Assembly (NCBI GenBank): GCA_047606825.1
Contig: JASGDY010000112.1
Span: forward strand, 77,598 to 141,597
From: Rhizosphaericola sp047606825
GTDB taxonomy: Bacteria > Bacteroidota > Bacteroidia > Chitinophagales > Chitinophagaceae
Direction: 5' to 3'
DNA length: 64,000 bases
In this document: positions 1 to 7,962 of the stretch, in pieces
Numbering within the stretch: the first letter of the stretch is position 1
Layout: each line of letters begins with the position of its first letter
Translations under genes and position numbers: made by a program
The notes under the pieces: model-generated
Databases searched by the model: none
Told to the model about the DNA's origin: nothing
The model's input: only the letters and a program-made list of their open reading frames with translations

Positions 1-2
1 TA

Positions 3-1001
3 GAAAACGACCGTCAGCTCTCACTGTCCGCAGGTTTCTGGGACGACAATACCCGCGCGACGGCCATCATGAAAGAAATCCAAGTCAACGAATACTGGAT
101 TGCACTGTACAAAAGCGCGGAGACCGCCGTCGATGACGTTGCCGTGCTGTTTGATTTCTGGAAAAGCGGTGACGCTTCCGAACAGGAAGCGGAAGATGCC
201 TACCAACATGCAGTGAAAATCATCGAAGAAGCGGAATTTAAAAGTACCCTCAACCAACCGGAAGACGAGCTTCCTGCCGTTATGCAGATTACGCCGGGTG
301 CCGGCGGCACGGAGAGTCAGGACTGGGCCGAAATGCTCATGCGCATGTACCTCATGTACGCGCAGAAACAAGGCTGGAAAGTAACCGAACTCGACTATCA
401 GGCGGGCGATGTCGCGGGTATCAAGTCGGTGACCTTGCAGTTTGACGGCAGCTTTGCCTACGGCTTGCTGAAGGCAGAGAGTGGCGTACACCGACTGGTA
501 CGTCCTTCTCCTTTCAACGCGCAGGGCAAGCGCCAGACTTCATTTGCGTCGGTTTTCGTCTATCCGTTGGTGGATGACAGCATACAGATTGAGGTCAATC
601 CTGCCGATATCACCATGGAATTTTATCGAAGTAGCGGCGCGGGCGGACAGAACGTCAACAAAGTGGAAACAGCAGTCCGGTTGCGCCACGCTCCCAGTGG
701 CATCGTCGTGGAATGCCAGCAGGCGCGCACCCAACTGGAAAACAGAACCATCGCCATGCAGATGCTTAAAAGCCGCCTCTACGAGGAGGAACTCCGTAGG
801 CGACAGGCTGAAAAAGACGCTGTCAACGCCAACAAAAAAGACATCGAATGGGGTAGCCAGATACGCAGCTATGTACTCGACGACCGACGTGTACTCGACC
901 ACAGGACAGGACACAAAGTGTTTAATCCGGACGTGGTGCTTAACGGCGAACTGGACGACTTCATCAAGGCTTACCTGATGCTGGGCAAGACGGATGAATA
1001 G
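3..1001 (+). CDS. prfB: Peptide chain release factor 2 (5' end outside window)
   Basis: Release factor 2 recognises UGA/UAA stop codons on the ribosome and triggers peptide release. The reading frame is open from the first bases of the window, so the N-terminus lies upstream. The codon-recognition tripeptide Ser-Pro-Phe is encoded at 507-515, which marks RF2 rather than RF1. The catalytic Gly-Gly-Gln loop (context SSGAGGQNVNK) is at 642-650. The C-terminal domain runs to a TAG stop at 999-1001. The first internal Met, at 69, is not the true start because conserved RF2 sequence (FWDD) precedes it. Many prfB genes carry a programmed +1 frameshift near codon 25; that segment is not visible here. 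A tRNA promoter follows at once. Confidence 0.96.
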   Translation, partial: ENDRQLSLSAGFWDDNTRATAIMKEIQVNEYWIALYKSAETAVDDVAVLFDFWKSGDASEQEAEDAYQHAVKIIEEAEFKSTLNQPEDELPAVMQITPGAGGTESQDWAEMLMRMYLMYAQKQGWKVTELDYQAGDVAGIKSVTLQFDGSFAYGLLKAESGVHRLVRPSPFNAQGKRQTSFASVFVYPLVDDSIQIEVNPADITMEFYRSSGAGGQNVNKVETAVRLRHAPSGIVVECQQARTQLENRTIAMQMLKSRLYEEELRRRQAEKDAVNANKKDIEWGSQIRSYVLDDRRVLDHRTGHKVFNPDVVLNGELDDFIKAYLMLGKTDE

Positions 1002-1020
1002 CAAATTTTGCAAATAAAAT

Positions 1021-1051
1021 TTTGGGCTGCCAATATTTCCTATTACTTTTG
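1021..1051 (+). promoter_or_regulatory. Promoter of tRNA-Met
   Basis: TTTG at 1021-1024, a 19-bp spacer and TACTTTTG at 1044-1051 match the Bacteroidota housekeeping promoter (-33 TTTG, -7 TAnnTTTG) exactly. It sits 10 bp before the tRNA. Confidence 0.8.
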
Positions 1052-1061
1052 CAGCCCCAAT

Positions 1062-1138
1062 GGCGGGATAGCTCAGATGGTTAGAGCGTCGGATTCATAA
1101 CCCGGAGGTCTCGGGTTCAACTCCCGATCCCGCTACCA
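1062..1138 (+). tRNA. tRNA-Met (CAT)
   Basis: A complete cloverleaf can be folded. The acceptor arms are at 1062-1068 and 1128-1134, with one G-U pair at the end. The anticodon CAT is at 1096-1098, the T-loop is TTCAACT, the discriminator is A1135, and CCA is encoded at 1136-1138. The body resembles Bacteroidota elongator tRNA-Met. The 3' half and its terminator are repeated after the next gene. Confidence 0.93.
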
Positions 1139-1166
1139 AGTCTCAACAGTTGTTGGGGCTTTTTTT
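1139..1166 (+). terminator. Intrinsic terminator of tRNA-Met
   Basis: A stem of about 9-10 bp containing G-U pairs (AGTCTCAAC against GTTGGGGCT), a short loop and a run of T. The T-run ends only two bases before the ATG of the following GIY-YIG gene. An identical copy lies at 1467-1494. Confidence 0.75.
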
Positions 1167-1167
1167 C

Positions 1168-1410
1168 ATGCGCTATATAGTTTACATATTGTACTCCGAA
1201 GAGTTCAAAAAACATTACACGGGATATACCTCAAATCTTGAAGACCGCCTATTGTCCCATAACGTACTAGGTAAAGGATGGACTTCGAGGTATCGTCCTT
1301 GGGTGTTGGTGTACACTAAGGGGTTTGATACAAAGCAGGAGGCCATGGCTTATGAAAAATGGCTGAAATCGGGTACTGGACGGGATTTTGTAAAAAGAAT
1401 ACCACATTAG
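1168..1410 (+). CDS. Small GIY-YIG nuclease-domain protein (UPF0213 type)
   Basis: An 80-residue protein that is almost entirely a single GIY-YIG domain. The first strand reads IVYILYS, followed by HYTGYTSNLEDRL and HN, matching the GIY...YIG core of UvrC/Slx1/homing-endonuclease folds. Family members bind or cut DNA, but most small UPF0213 proteins have no proven role. ATG 1168 is preferred over an in-frame TTG at 1150 because the longer form would begin inside the tRNA terminator. The stop codon TAG (1408-1410) lies inside the displaced tRNA copy that follows. No promoter is visible between terminator and start, so expression may depend on read-through from the tRNA promoter. The gene is bracketed by direct repeats, which suggests a mobile or formerly mobile unit. 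Confidence 0.85.
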   Translation: MRYIVYILYSEEFKKHYTGYTSNLEDRLLSHNVLGKGWTSRYRPWVLVYTKGFDTKQEAMAYEKWLKSGTGRDFVKRIPH

Positions 1411-1466
1411 CGTCGGATACATATCCGCCGCGGCGGACCCGGGTTCAACTCCCGATCCCGCTACGA
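1407..1466 (+). pseudogene. Displaced, broken copy of the tRNA-Met 3' portion
   Basis: Bases 1407-1466 parallel 1081-1138 of the intact tRNA. The T-arm and acceptor part (from 1441) are identical except for CGA in place of CCA. The anticodon region is altered and contains the 14-bp perfect palindrome TCCGCCGCGGCGGA at 1424-1437. There is no 5' half (no D-arm or 5' acceptor strand), so this cannot be a functional tRNA. Confidence 0.85.
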
Positions 1467-1494
1467 AGTCTCAACAGTTGTTGGGGCTTTTTTT
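1467..1494 (+). terminator. Second copy of the tRNA terminator
   Basis: Identical to the terminator at 1139-1166, T-run included. It probably ends transcription of the GIY-YIG gene. Confidence 0.75.
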
Positions 1495-1500
1495 ATTATT

Positions 1501-1767
1501 TAACGTGAGTTCGGGATAAGAAAAAGTCATCATAATTTGCTTTTAAATAAGTTATGTTCTTTTGCCTTGATGCAAAAGAACCAAAAAATCAAGACGGTAT
1601 TGAATTAACTAAAAATCAACGCATAAGTCGGAAACAAAAGAAACTCACTCCACTTCGCTACGTTCAGACAACTTTTATTTCTATCGACTTATTTCATTGA
1701 TTTTCTTAACGTTAATTCAATAAGGTCGCTTCCAAAATACATATTACCTTATCCCGAACTCACGTTA
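1501..1767. repeat. 267-bp palindromic element with 20-bp terminal inverted repeats
   Basis: The ends (1501-1520 and 1748-1767) are perfect 20-bp inverted repeats containing GTGAGTTCGGGATAAG. A second, imperfect inverted repeat lies inside (about 1595-1630 against 1692-1733). A 10-bp hairpin at 1556-1581 has the loop CTTGAT, which is complementary to ATCAAG at 1588-1593. There is no coding potential. The form is that of a non-autonomous, MITE-like intergenic element. Confidence 0.75.
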
Positions 1768-1798
1768 TTTGGCCATATGGATATCCAATATCTACTCC

Positions 1799-1832
1799 TT
1801 GGCAACCCATTGCCCCGTTTTCTTTATTTTTG
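1799..1832 (+). promoter_or_regulatory. Promoter of the flippase gene
   Basis: TATTTTTG at 1825-1832 is an exact TAnnTTTG box. TTGG at 1799-1802 lies 22 bp upstream. The start codon follows 19 bp after the box. Confidence 0.6.
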
Positions 1833-1851
1833 TCCGTAAATCATATTTCGC

Positions 1852-3363
1852 TTGAGCAAAATAAAACAGTTGGCAAGTCAGACGGTCTGGTATGGCGCCA
1901 GTAATATTGTGGCTAGGCTGCTCAACTATTTGCTGACACCTTTTCTTACGAGGGTGCTACACACGCCAAAAGGTATCGTCGATTTTGGGGACTTTACTTT
2001 GCTGTATTCCTGCATTGCGATTCTCAACATTATCTATACGTATGGATTTGAAACGGCCTATTTCCGGTATTCCAACAAGCCGGAAGTAAACAAAGAGACG
2101 TTGCTGCGTACCACTTTTGGTTCTTTGGTATTGAGTACCATCGGGTTGAGTTTCTTGCTGATATTGCTGCGTTATCCGGTTAGCCGTTTCGTAGCGCAGG
2201 ACGGACATCCGGAGTATATTGTACTGAGCGTTTTGATTATCGCGTTTGACACGTTGGCGGTTATTCCGTTTGCGCGGCTGCGTCAGGAAAACAAGCCTCG
2301 GAGGTATGCGTTCGTCAATGTATCGGGTGTATTGCTCAATATCGTGTTGACGTTTTTTTTTGCAGGTATTTTGCCTAAATGGGCTGCCAAAAGTCCGGAT
2401 AGTTTCTGGGCGACATTTTTGTCCAGACATACAATGGTCGAGCTTTTGCTGTATGCCAATCTGGCTCAGGCAATATTTGCATTTTTGTTGCTCTATCCCC
2501 AATGGTACAAGGTAGAGGTAAAAATCAACAAACCACTGTGGAGGGAACTGTTTATATACAGTAGTCCGATGATAGTTACGGGGCTGGGCGGTATGATTAA
2601 CGAAACCATGGACAGGCTGATGCTTGTCAAGTGGATGCCCGGTGGTCTTGAACATGCTAAAATCGAACAGTCCATTTATTCCGCTAATTATAAATTGTCC
2701 ATTATTATTAGTTTGTTTATTCAGGCGTTCCGGATGGCGGCGGAGCCGTTCTTCTTTAGCCAGTCACAGGACAAGCAAGCACCGAAACTGTACGCTCGGG
2801 TCATGAAATGGTTTGTCATCGTCGTCTGTTGCGCCTTTCTGATTACGGTTTTGTATATCGATATTTGGAAGATGATAGTCGGACCGTCGTATCGTTCGGG
2901 TTTGGGTGTCGTACCGATATTGCTGATGGCCAATATATTCTTGGGTATTTACTACAACCAGTCGGTGTGGTACAAACTTACCAACAAGATGCGTGCGGGG
3001 ATGTATATCACGCTGATTGGCGCAGTGATTACGATCGTTGTCAACTATGTGTTTATCCCTAAGTTCGGCATGTATGCGAGTGCATGGGCAACGTTTACTT
3101 GTTATGGCAGCATGATGGTGATTTCGTATCTGTGGGGACACCGGTATTTCACGATACCGTATAATGTGAAAAAAATATTGTCCTATTTAATCGTGATGTT
3201 GCTTTTGTTCTTTGTCCAAAAAGCCTTGATGTACTGGATTCCCAATACGGTTGTGCATCTCGTTACGGCGACATTGCTGATGGGCGTATTTCTGTTGTTG
3301 GTCGTATTTGCCGAAAGGAAAGAACTAAAATCTTTCCCCGTCATCGGGAAGTATATAAAATAA
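1852..3363 (+). CDS. Polysaccharide/oligosaccharide flippase (Wzx-like, MOP superfamily)
   Basis: A 503-residue integral membrane protein with about 12-14 hydrophobic helices and the typical N-terminus of the polysaccharide biosynthesis family (ASQTVWYGASNIVARLLNYL). Such proteins flip lipid-linked sugar units across the inner membrane for capsule, O-antigen or exopolysaccharide assembly. The length fits the family. The start is TTG at 1852, 20 bp after a good promoter box; no in-frame ATG is nearby. It is followed 87 bp later by kdsA, an envelope sugar gene, which fits a cell-surface role but does not prove co-transcription. Lipid II flippases (MurJ) are a more distant alternative. Confidence 0.85.
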   Translation: MSKIKQLASQTVWYGASNIVARLLNYLLTPFLTRVLHTPKGIVDFGDFTLLYSCIAILNIIYTYGFETAYFRYSNKPEVNKETLLRTTFGSLVLSTIGLSFLLILLRYPVSRFVAQDGHPEYIVLSVLIIAFDTLAVIPFARLRQENKPRRYAFVNVSGVLLNIVLTFFFAGILPKWAAKSPDSFWATFLSRHTMVELLLYANLAQAIFAFLLLYPQWYKVEVKINKPLWRELFIYSSPMIVTGLGGMINETMDRLMLVKWMPGGLEHAKIEQSIYSANYKLSIIISLFIQAFRMAAEPFFFSQSQDKQAPKLYARVMKWFVIVVCCAFLITVLYIDIWKMIVGPSYRSGLGVVPILLMANIFLGIYYNQSVWYKLTNKMRAGMYITLIGAVITIVVNYVFIPKFGMYASAWATFTCYGSMMVISYLWGHRYFTIPYNVKKILSYLIVMLLLFFVQKALMYWIPNTVVHLVTATLLMGVFLLLVVFAERKELKSFPVIGKYIK

Positions 3364-3450
3364 GTCAAAAACAAAAAGTTGTGGGAGACACGTATATAAT
3401 AATTTGTCCCAAGCTTTTGTTATCCATTTTCAAATTTTCAAATCAAAAAT

Positions 3451-4275
3451 ATGATTCCTTCTCATTTAAAAGAATTGTTCGCAAAGCAATCGTATGACGA
3501 AAACAGTTTTTTCCTCATTGCCGGTCCTTGTGTCGTCGAAAGCGAGGATCTGATCAACGAAGTCGCGGACAGGGTCGCCACGATTTGCAAAAACCTCGGT
3601 ATCCCCTACATATTTAAGGCAAGCTACCGCAAGGCCAACAGGACGAGCCTGAGTTCCTTCACCGGTATCGGTGACGAGAACGCTCTGGAAATGGTCAAAA
3701 GGGTAGGAGAGCGGTTAGGTTTACCGACTACGTCCGACATCCACGCGCATGAAGAAGCAGCAAGGGCTGCACAATATATTGACGTATTGCAGATACCGGC
3801 ATTCCTGTGTCGCCAGACCGACTTGTTGGTTGCCGCCGCAGAGACGGGGAAAGTCGTCAATGTCAAAAAGGGACAGTTCGTAAGCGGTGCCGCGATGAAG
3901 TTTGCCGTGGAGAAAATCCAACATGCGGGGAACGGCAAAACGATGCTGACAGAGCGCGGGACGACTTTTGGCTATCAGGACCTGGTGGTTGATTACCGCA
4001 ATGTCCCGATTATGCAGGAAATAGGTGTCCCCGTGATTATGGACTGCACGCACAGCCTGCAACAGCCCAACCAGACGAGCGGCGTGACAGGCGGCAACCC
4101 ACAGCTCATCGAGACCATAGCCAAGGCTGCCGTAGCAACTGGCGCCGACGGTCTGTTTATCGAGACGCATCCCAATCCTGCCGTGGCATTGAGCGATGGT
4201 GCCAACATGCTCCAGCTGGACTATTTGGAACCCTTGCTGGAAAAGTTGTTGAGGGTGCGCAAGGCTGTGTTGTAG
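3451..4275 (+). CDS. kdsA: 3-deoxy-8-phosphooctulonate synthase
   Basis: This enzyme condenses phosphoenolpyruvate with arabinose-5-phosphate to Kdo-8-phosphate, the first step to the inner-core sugar of lipopolysaccharide, in the cytosol. The 274-residue protein shows IAGPCVVES near the N-terminus, FKASYRKANR (the family usually has FDKANR), IPAFLCRQTDL, NVKKGQF and CTHSLQQP. The Cys of AGPC and the CRQTDL form resemble the metal-dependent class (Aquifex type) rather than the E. coli type; that assignment is inference from remembered family sequences. The TAG stop lies inside a small palindromic repeat (4270-4326) that may serve as terminator. Confidence 0.95.
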   Translation: MIPSHLKELFAKQSYDENSFFLIAGPCVVESEDLINEVADRVATICKNLGIPYIFKASYRKANRTSLSSFTGIGDENALEMVKRVGERLGLPTTSDIHAHEEAARAAQYIDVLQIPAFLCRQTDLLVAAAETGKVVNVKKGQFVSGAAMKFAVEKIQHAGNGKTMLTERGTTFGYQDLVVDYRNVPIMQEIGVPVIMDCTHSLQQPNQTSGVTGGNPQLIETIAKAAVATGADGLFIETHPNPAVALSDGANMLQLDYLEPLLEKLLRVRKAVL

Positions 4276-4326
4276 GGACACACGATTGAGGGTCTCAATA
4301 ACGTACACGGTTGAGCGTCTCTACAA
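4270..4326. repeat. Palindromic repeat of the GTCTCTAC type at the kdsA stop
   Basis: TTGTAGGGAC (4270-4279) pairs with GTCTCTACAA (4317-4326). Inside are two related units, CACGATTGAGGGTCTC and CACGGTTGAGCGTCTC. It belongs with the hairpin at 57582-57609. Confidence 0.55.
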
Positions 4327-4739
4327 TACGTTTGCCTTATTCTGAGATATATAATATATAGAAATATGCAGCGAAAATGAACATTTCTTTGTTTTTTGGG
4401 GGAATCGGGGACCTTATGTTAAAGAATCCGAAGATTTAATTAATTTTTCTTCAAGAAAATGATTGTTTTTTTGATTTAAACTTTATATTGCACTTGTATA
4501 TAGTTGTTCAATGGATGTATGTCGAAATACTTTTTAACACATATTGAGTTCCGGGTGGCAGCAGCCGCTGCGCCTCGTCAGGTGTGTTTCTTTAAGACAT
4601 CATCCTAAAGCAAATATGGTTTGTATTTTATTTTTTAGAAAAATAGTTGGTGGTATTAGGAAAGTTCTTAATTTGCCAATCAAACAAATAAAAAACTTTA
4701 TTTATTTCAAATTAACAAATCTCAAAAAACAATTGAATC
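4327..4739. other. Non-coding stretch before exbB
   Basis: AT-rich DNA without a credible gene. A small GC-rich hairpin (GCAGC-AGCC-GCTGC) is present near 4560. No exact TAnnTTTG box was found; a partial match (TTAATTTG) is near 4669. It probably contains the promoter and leader of exbB. Confidence 0.5.
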
Positions 4740-5615
4740 ATGGCTGAAATTAAACCAACGACTGCAGGTTCTGCAGCTCCAAAGAAACCAGCAGCATCTG
4801 CAACTCAAGGTGGTGGCTCCTCCAATGCGATTTCCATCATTGCACCTATCATTTGTTTAGTTATAGGTTATTGCATTTGGCGTTTTATCATTGGTAGTCC
4901 TTCCAACTTCGCGCACCCCGATCCCGCAGGTGGGTTCTGGCCCAAACACAAAGAGCCTATTGGAGGTTTTGCCCGTATGTACGAAGGTGGTATCATCGTG
5001 CCTTTGCTGATTTCCCTGTTGTTGATTACCATTACATTTTCCATCGAGAGGGGATTGACTATCGTTAAGGCCAAAGGTACCGGCAATATAGGGTCATTCA
5101 TCCGTCAGGTACAGTTTAACTTGGCTAACCGTGACGTTGACAAAGCCTTGGCACTTTGCGACAAGCAAAAAGGCTCTGTTGGCAATGTAATGAAATCCGG
5201 TCTTAAGAAGTACAAGGAGATGATTACCATCAGTGAACTGGACACCGAGCAGAAACTTGCAGCCATCCAAAAGGATATCGAGGAAGCTACCGCACTGGAA
5301 TTACCTATGTTGCAGAAAAATTTGATATTCATTTCTACTATCGCGTCCGTAGCTACGTTGTTTGGTCTGCTCGGAACGGTTATCGGGATGATTACCGCGT
5401 TCGCAGCACTTGGTGAAGGTGGCGGTGGTAGCAATGCGGGTGAACTGTCCAAAGGTATCTCCGAAGCCTTGTACAACACGGCGTTGGGTATCGGTACTTC
5501 GGCTTTTTCCATCATCATGTACAATATCTTCACCACCAAGATCGACCAGGTTACTTATGGTATCGATGAGTGCGGATTTACATTGGGACAGAGCTTCGCA
5601 GCTAACTATAAATAA
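4740..5615 (+). CDS. exbB: MotA/TolQ/ExbB proton channel protein
   Basis: The inner-membrane channel subunit that uses the proton gradient to energise TonB. The 291-residue protein has an Ala/Pro/Lys-rich cytoplasmic N-terminus (residues 1-30), then hydrophobic helices near residues 31-50, 80-103, 192-222 and 238-260. The long helix with GLLGTVIGMITAFAAL and the following stretch with GISEALYNTALGIGTSAF are the TolQ/ExbB signature. It opens a cluster exbB-exbD-exbD-tonB in one direction with gaps under 75 bp, so it is the first gene of a transport-energising operon. The many TonB-dependent receptors in the window are likely clients. Confidence 0.93.
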   Translation: MAEIKPTTAGSAAPKKPAASATQGGGSSNAISIIAPIICLVIGYCIWRFIIGSPSNFAHPDPAGGFWPKHKEPIGGFARMYEGGIIVPLLISLLLITITFSIERGLTIVKAKGTGNIGSFIRQVQFNLANRDVDKALALCDKQKGSVGNVMKSGLKKYKEMITISELDTEQKLAAIQKDIEEATALELPMLQKNLIFISTIASVATLFGLLGTVIGMITAFAALGEGGGGSNAGELSKGISEALYNTALGIGTSAFSIIMYNIFTTKIDQVTYGIDECGFTLGQSFAANYK

Positions 5616-5688
5616 TAATTTTTTAAGCAATTTATGGAATTGGGTGCGATGTCGCATCTTAATGATATAAAGAATAAAAGTTTTAAGA

Positions 5689-6327
5689 ATGGCAAGACCC
5701 GTAATCGGAAGAAAGACCCCCTCCATAGACATGACCGCCATGTGCGATGTGGCTTTCTTGTTACTTTCGTTCTTCATTCTTGCGACTAAGCTGAAACCTG
5801 ACGAGGCGGTTCCGGTGACTACACCCAGCTCTGTTTCTACGCAGGCAGCTCCTGAAAAAGATGTCATCCAGGTTACGATCAACAAAGCCGGGAAAGTATT
5901 CTTAGCCATTCAGGACAAGGACAAGAAGCAGTCTATCATTGAGGATGTCAATACGTTGCGTAAGCTTGGTCTAACACCAGACGAGATTACCAAGTTGACC
6001 AAGCAGTCCTTGATAGCTGTGCCTTTGACCAACCTGAAGGAGCAGGCCGCAATGAATGACAAACAGCTCGATGAAAAAATGCCAGGGGTGGCTGTACATG
6101 ATTCGGCCAACAATGACATGAAAACTTGGATGAGGGCCGTCAACGATACCTATATCGGGACGAAAAACAACATCGTCATCAAAGGTGACAATGTTGCCAA
6201 ATATCCCGAGTTTAGAAACGTCATAGACGCGATGAAGGCTAATGAGCTGTTCCAGTTCCAGCTGGTAACAAATCCTGAAGCTGTCCCCGCAGGTACATTG
6301 CTCTGGGAAGCAAACAAAGGAAAATAA
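5689..6327 (+). CDS. exbD: Biopolymer transporter ExbD (first copy)
   Basis: ExbD pairs with ExbB in the proton-driven motor. The 212-residue protein has a short cytoplasmic N-terminus (ARPVIGRKTPSIDMTAMCD), one transmembrane helix at residues 21-38 with the family's acidic residue at its start, and a long periplasmic domain. It is larger than a classical ExbD (about 140 residues) because of an extended periplasmic region, which is usual for Bacteroidota. It lies 73 bp after exbB and 46 bp before a second exbD. Confidence 0.9.
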   Translation: MARPVIGRKTPSIDMTAMCDVAFLLLSFFILATKLKPDEAVPVTTPSSVSTQAAPEKDVIQVTINKAGKVFLAIQDKDKKQSIIEDVNTLRKLGLTPDEITKLTKQSLIAVPLTNLKEQAAMNDKQLDEKMPGVAVHDSANNDMKTWMRAVNDTYIGTKNNIVIKGDNVAKYPEFRNVIDAMKANELFQFQLVTNPEAVPAGTLLWEANKGK

Positions 6328-6373
6328 GAACAATTAAACCTATTTAAATAATTTTTAAAACAAGGGAAAAGCT

Positions 6374-6907
6374 ATGGCAGACGTAGATTTGGGTAGTGAC
6401 AGTGGCCATGGGAAGAAGGGTCCAGGGGTCAAGAAAGCGAAAAAGCTTTCTACCAGAGTAGACTTGACCCCAATGGTGGACTTAGGATTTCTTCTGTTGA
6501 CTTTCTTCGTGTTCTCCTCCACGCTGAGCCAGCCTACATCCATGCACTTGACAATGCCGGATGACAGGCAGGACGACAAGCAGGATCAGAACCAGGCAAA
6601 GGCCTCCGGTGCCCTTACCATCATATTGGGAAAAGACAACAGTGTTTTCTTTTATGAAGGTGAGCCCAATCCAACTGGAGCCAACTGGAAAGAAAGTAGC
6701 CTGTCCGACATAAGAGGCGAGATTGTCAAAAAGAAGCAGTCCACGGCTTCAGACGATTTCGTTGTTGTTATCATGCCTGGTGACAACAGTACATACGAAA
6801 ACGTGGTAAGTATTTTGGATGAGATGAAAATCAGTATAGTTGAACGTTATGCGCTTGTCAATATTGATGAGGCGACAGCCAAAGTTTTGGCCTCAAAAGG
6901 TAAATAA
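6374..6907 (+). CDS. exbD: Biopolymer transporter ExbD (second copy)
   Basis: A 177-residue paralogue of the preceding ExbD. A Lys/Gly-rich cytoplasmic segment (about 35 residues) leads into STRVDLTPMVDLGFLLLTFF, a single helix carrying the conserved Asp. The periplasmic domain follows, with an Asp/Gln-rich linker (DDRQDDKQDQNQ). Two ExbD copies beside one ExbB is a normal arrangement in this phylum and probably gives mixed ExbD dimers in the motor. Confidence 0.9.
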   Translation: MADVDLGSDSGHGKKGPGVKKAKKLSTRVDLTPMVDLGFLLLTFFVFSSTLSQPTSMHLTMPDDRQDDKQDQNQAKASGALTIILGKDNSVFFYEGEPNPTGANWKESSLSDIRGEIVKKKQSTASDDFVVVIMPGDNSTYENVVSILDEMKISIVERYALVNIDEATAKVLASKGK

Positions 6908-6945
6908 AGCAATTGTCCCAAAAGACTATGACCTCAAATTTTTAA

Positions 6946-7827
6946 ATGATGGATGCAAATAAAATTTTAAAATCAGACTGGCTGGACCTTCTTTTTGATG
7001 GTCGTAACAAAGCGTATGGGGCTTACCAGTTGAGGCGTACCTACACTAAGCGTGTGGTGACGGCGTTGCTCGTGGTGGTCGCTTTATTGCTGGTGGTTTT
7101 TGGTAGCAGTGCCATTATCAACGGCACTAAGAAACACAAGAATCAGGTTCTGGTGACGGACGTTAAACTTTCCAATGTCAATATCCCCAAACCACCTCCT
7201 GAACCTAAAAAACCAGAGCCCAAGCCTGCTCCGACCAAGAAAAATCCGGATCCGATTAAACTGGAAGTGAAGAAAGTAACACCTCCTAAAATCGTACCTG
7301 ACAATGTCTACAAGGAAGAGAACAAGGTAAAGAAGGTTGAAGAGATTGTGGATACCAAGATTGGTACTTTTGACCAGAAAGGTTTGAAAACCGATGTCGT
7401 CGCTCCTCCCGTGAAGGTAGAAGGTCCTGGTGGTTCTGGTTTCGGACGTCCCGACGTAGGCGAAGGTACCGGTCAGGGCAAGGGCGAGGATGATAACAAG
7501 GAATATACCAATGTCCAGAAAGAAGCACAGTATCCTGGTGGTCCTGGTGCTTGGAAGAACTATTTGACAAGGAGTTTGCGTTCTGATGTGCCGACCGAGA
7601 ATGGTGCTCCTTCAGGCAGAAACTATACTGTCATCGTATCGTTCCTGGTGGGTAAGGACGGTGTCGTTTCTCAGGTAAAAGCCGAAAATGATCCCGGTTA
7701 TGGCACGGCACAGGAAGCTGTACGCGTAATCCAGAGAAGTGGTAAATGGACGCCTGCCGTGCAGAACGGAAGAAACGTTGTTTACCGTCAACGTCAACAG
7801 ATTACGTTCCAGGTAACTGAAGAATAG
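6946..7827 (+). CDS. tonB: Energy transducer TonB (first copy)
   Basis: TonB spans the periplasm and transfers ExbBD energy to outer-membrane receptors. The 293-residue protein has a cytoplasmic N-terminus with FDGRNKAYGAYQLRR, one helix at about residues 36-60, a Pro/Lys-rich spacer (residues 82-125, PPPEPKKPEPKPAP) and a C-terminal TonB domain (about 195-293) starting at YPGGPGAWKNYL. A second ATG at 6949 is an equally good start. It is the last gene of the exb operon, and a strong terminator follows at 7977-8020. Confidence 0.92.
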   Translation: MMDANKILKSDWLDLLFDGRNKAYGAYQLRRTYTKRVVTALLVVVALLLVVFGSSAIINGTKKHKNQVLVTDVKLSNVNIPKPPPEPKKPEPKPAPTKKNPDPIKLEVKKVTPPKIVPDNVYKEENKVKKVEEIVDTKIGTFDQKGLKTDVVAPPVKVEGPGGSGFGRPDVGEGTGQGKGEDDNKEYTNVQKEAQYPGGPGAWKNYLTRSLRSDVPTENGAPSGRNYTVIVSFLVGKDGVVSQVKAENDPGYGTAQEAVRVIQRSGKWTPAVQNGRNVVYRQRQQITFQVTEE

Positions 7828-7962
7828 GGGAGAGAACCAAGTCAAACCGTAAAGAGTCAAAACCAAGACAGAACTTCTTAATTTGTCAGAGCGTAGAAGA
7901 TTTGGCGTACAAAATGTCATTTTACGGTTGACATAGAATGGTATTATTTTATTAGATTTGGT

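Noticed and set aside
4544..4747. A 67-codon frame before exbB
   Set aside because: It has no domain, ends inside exbB in another frame and lies in the probable promoter and leader region.
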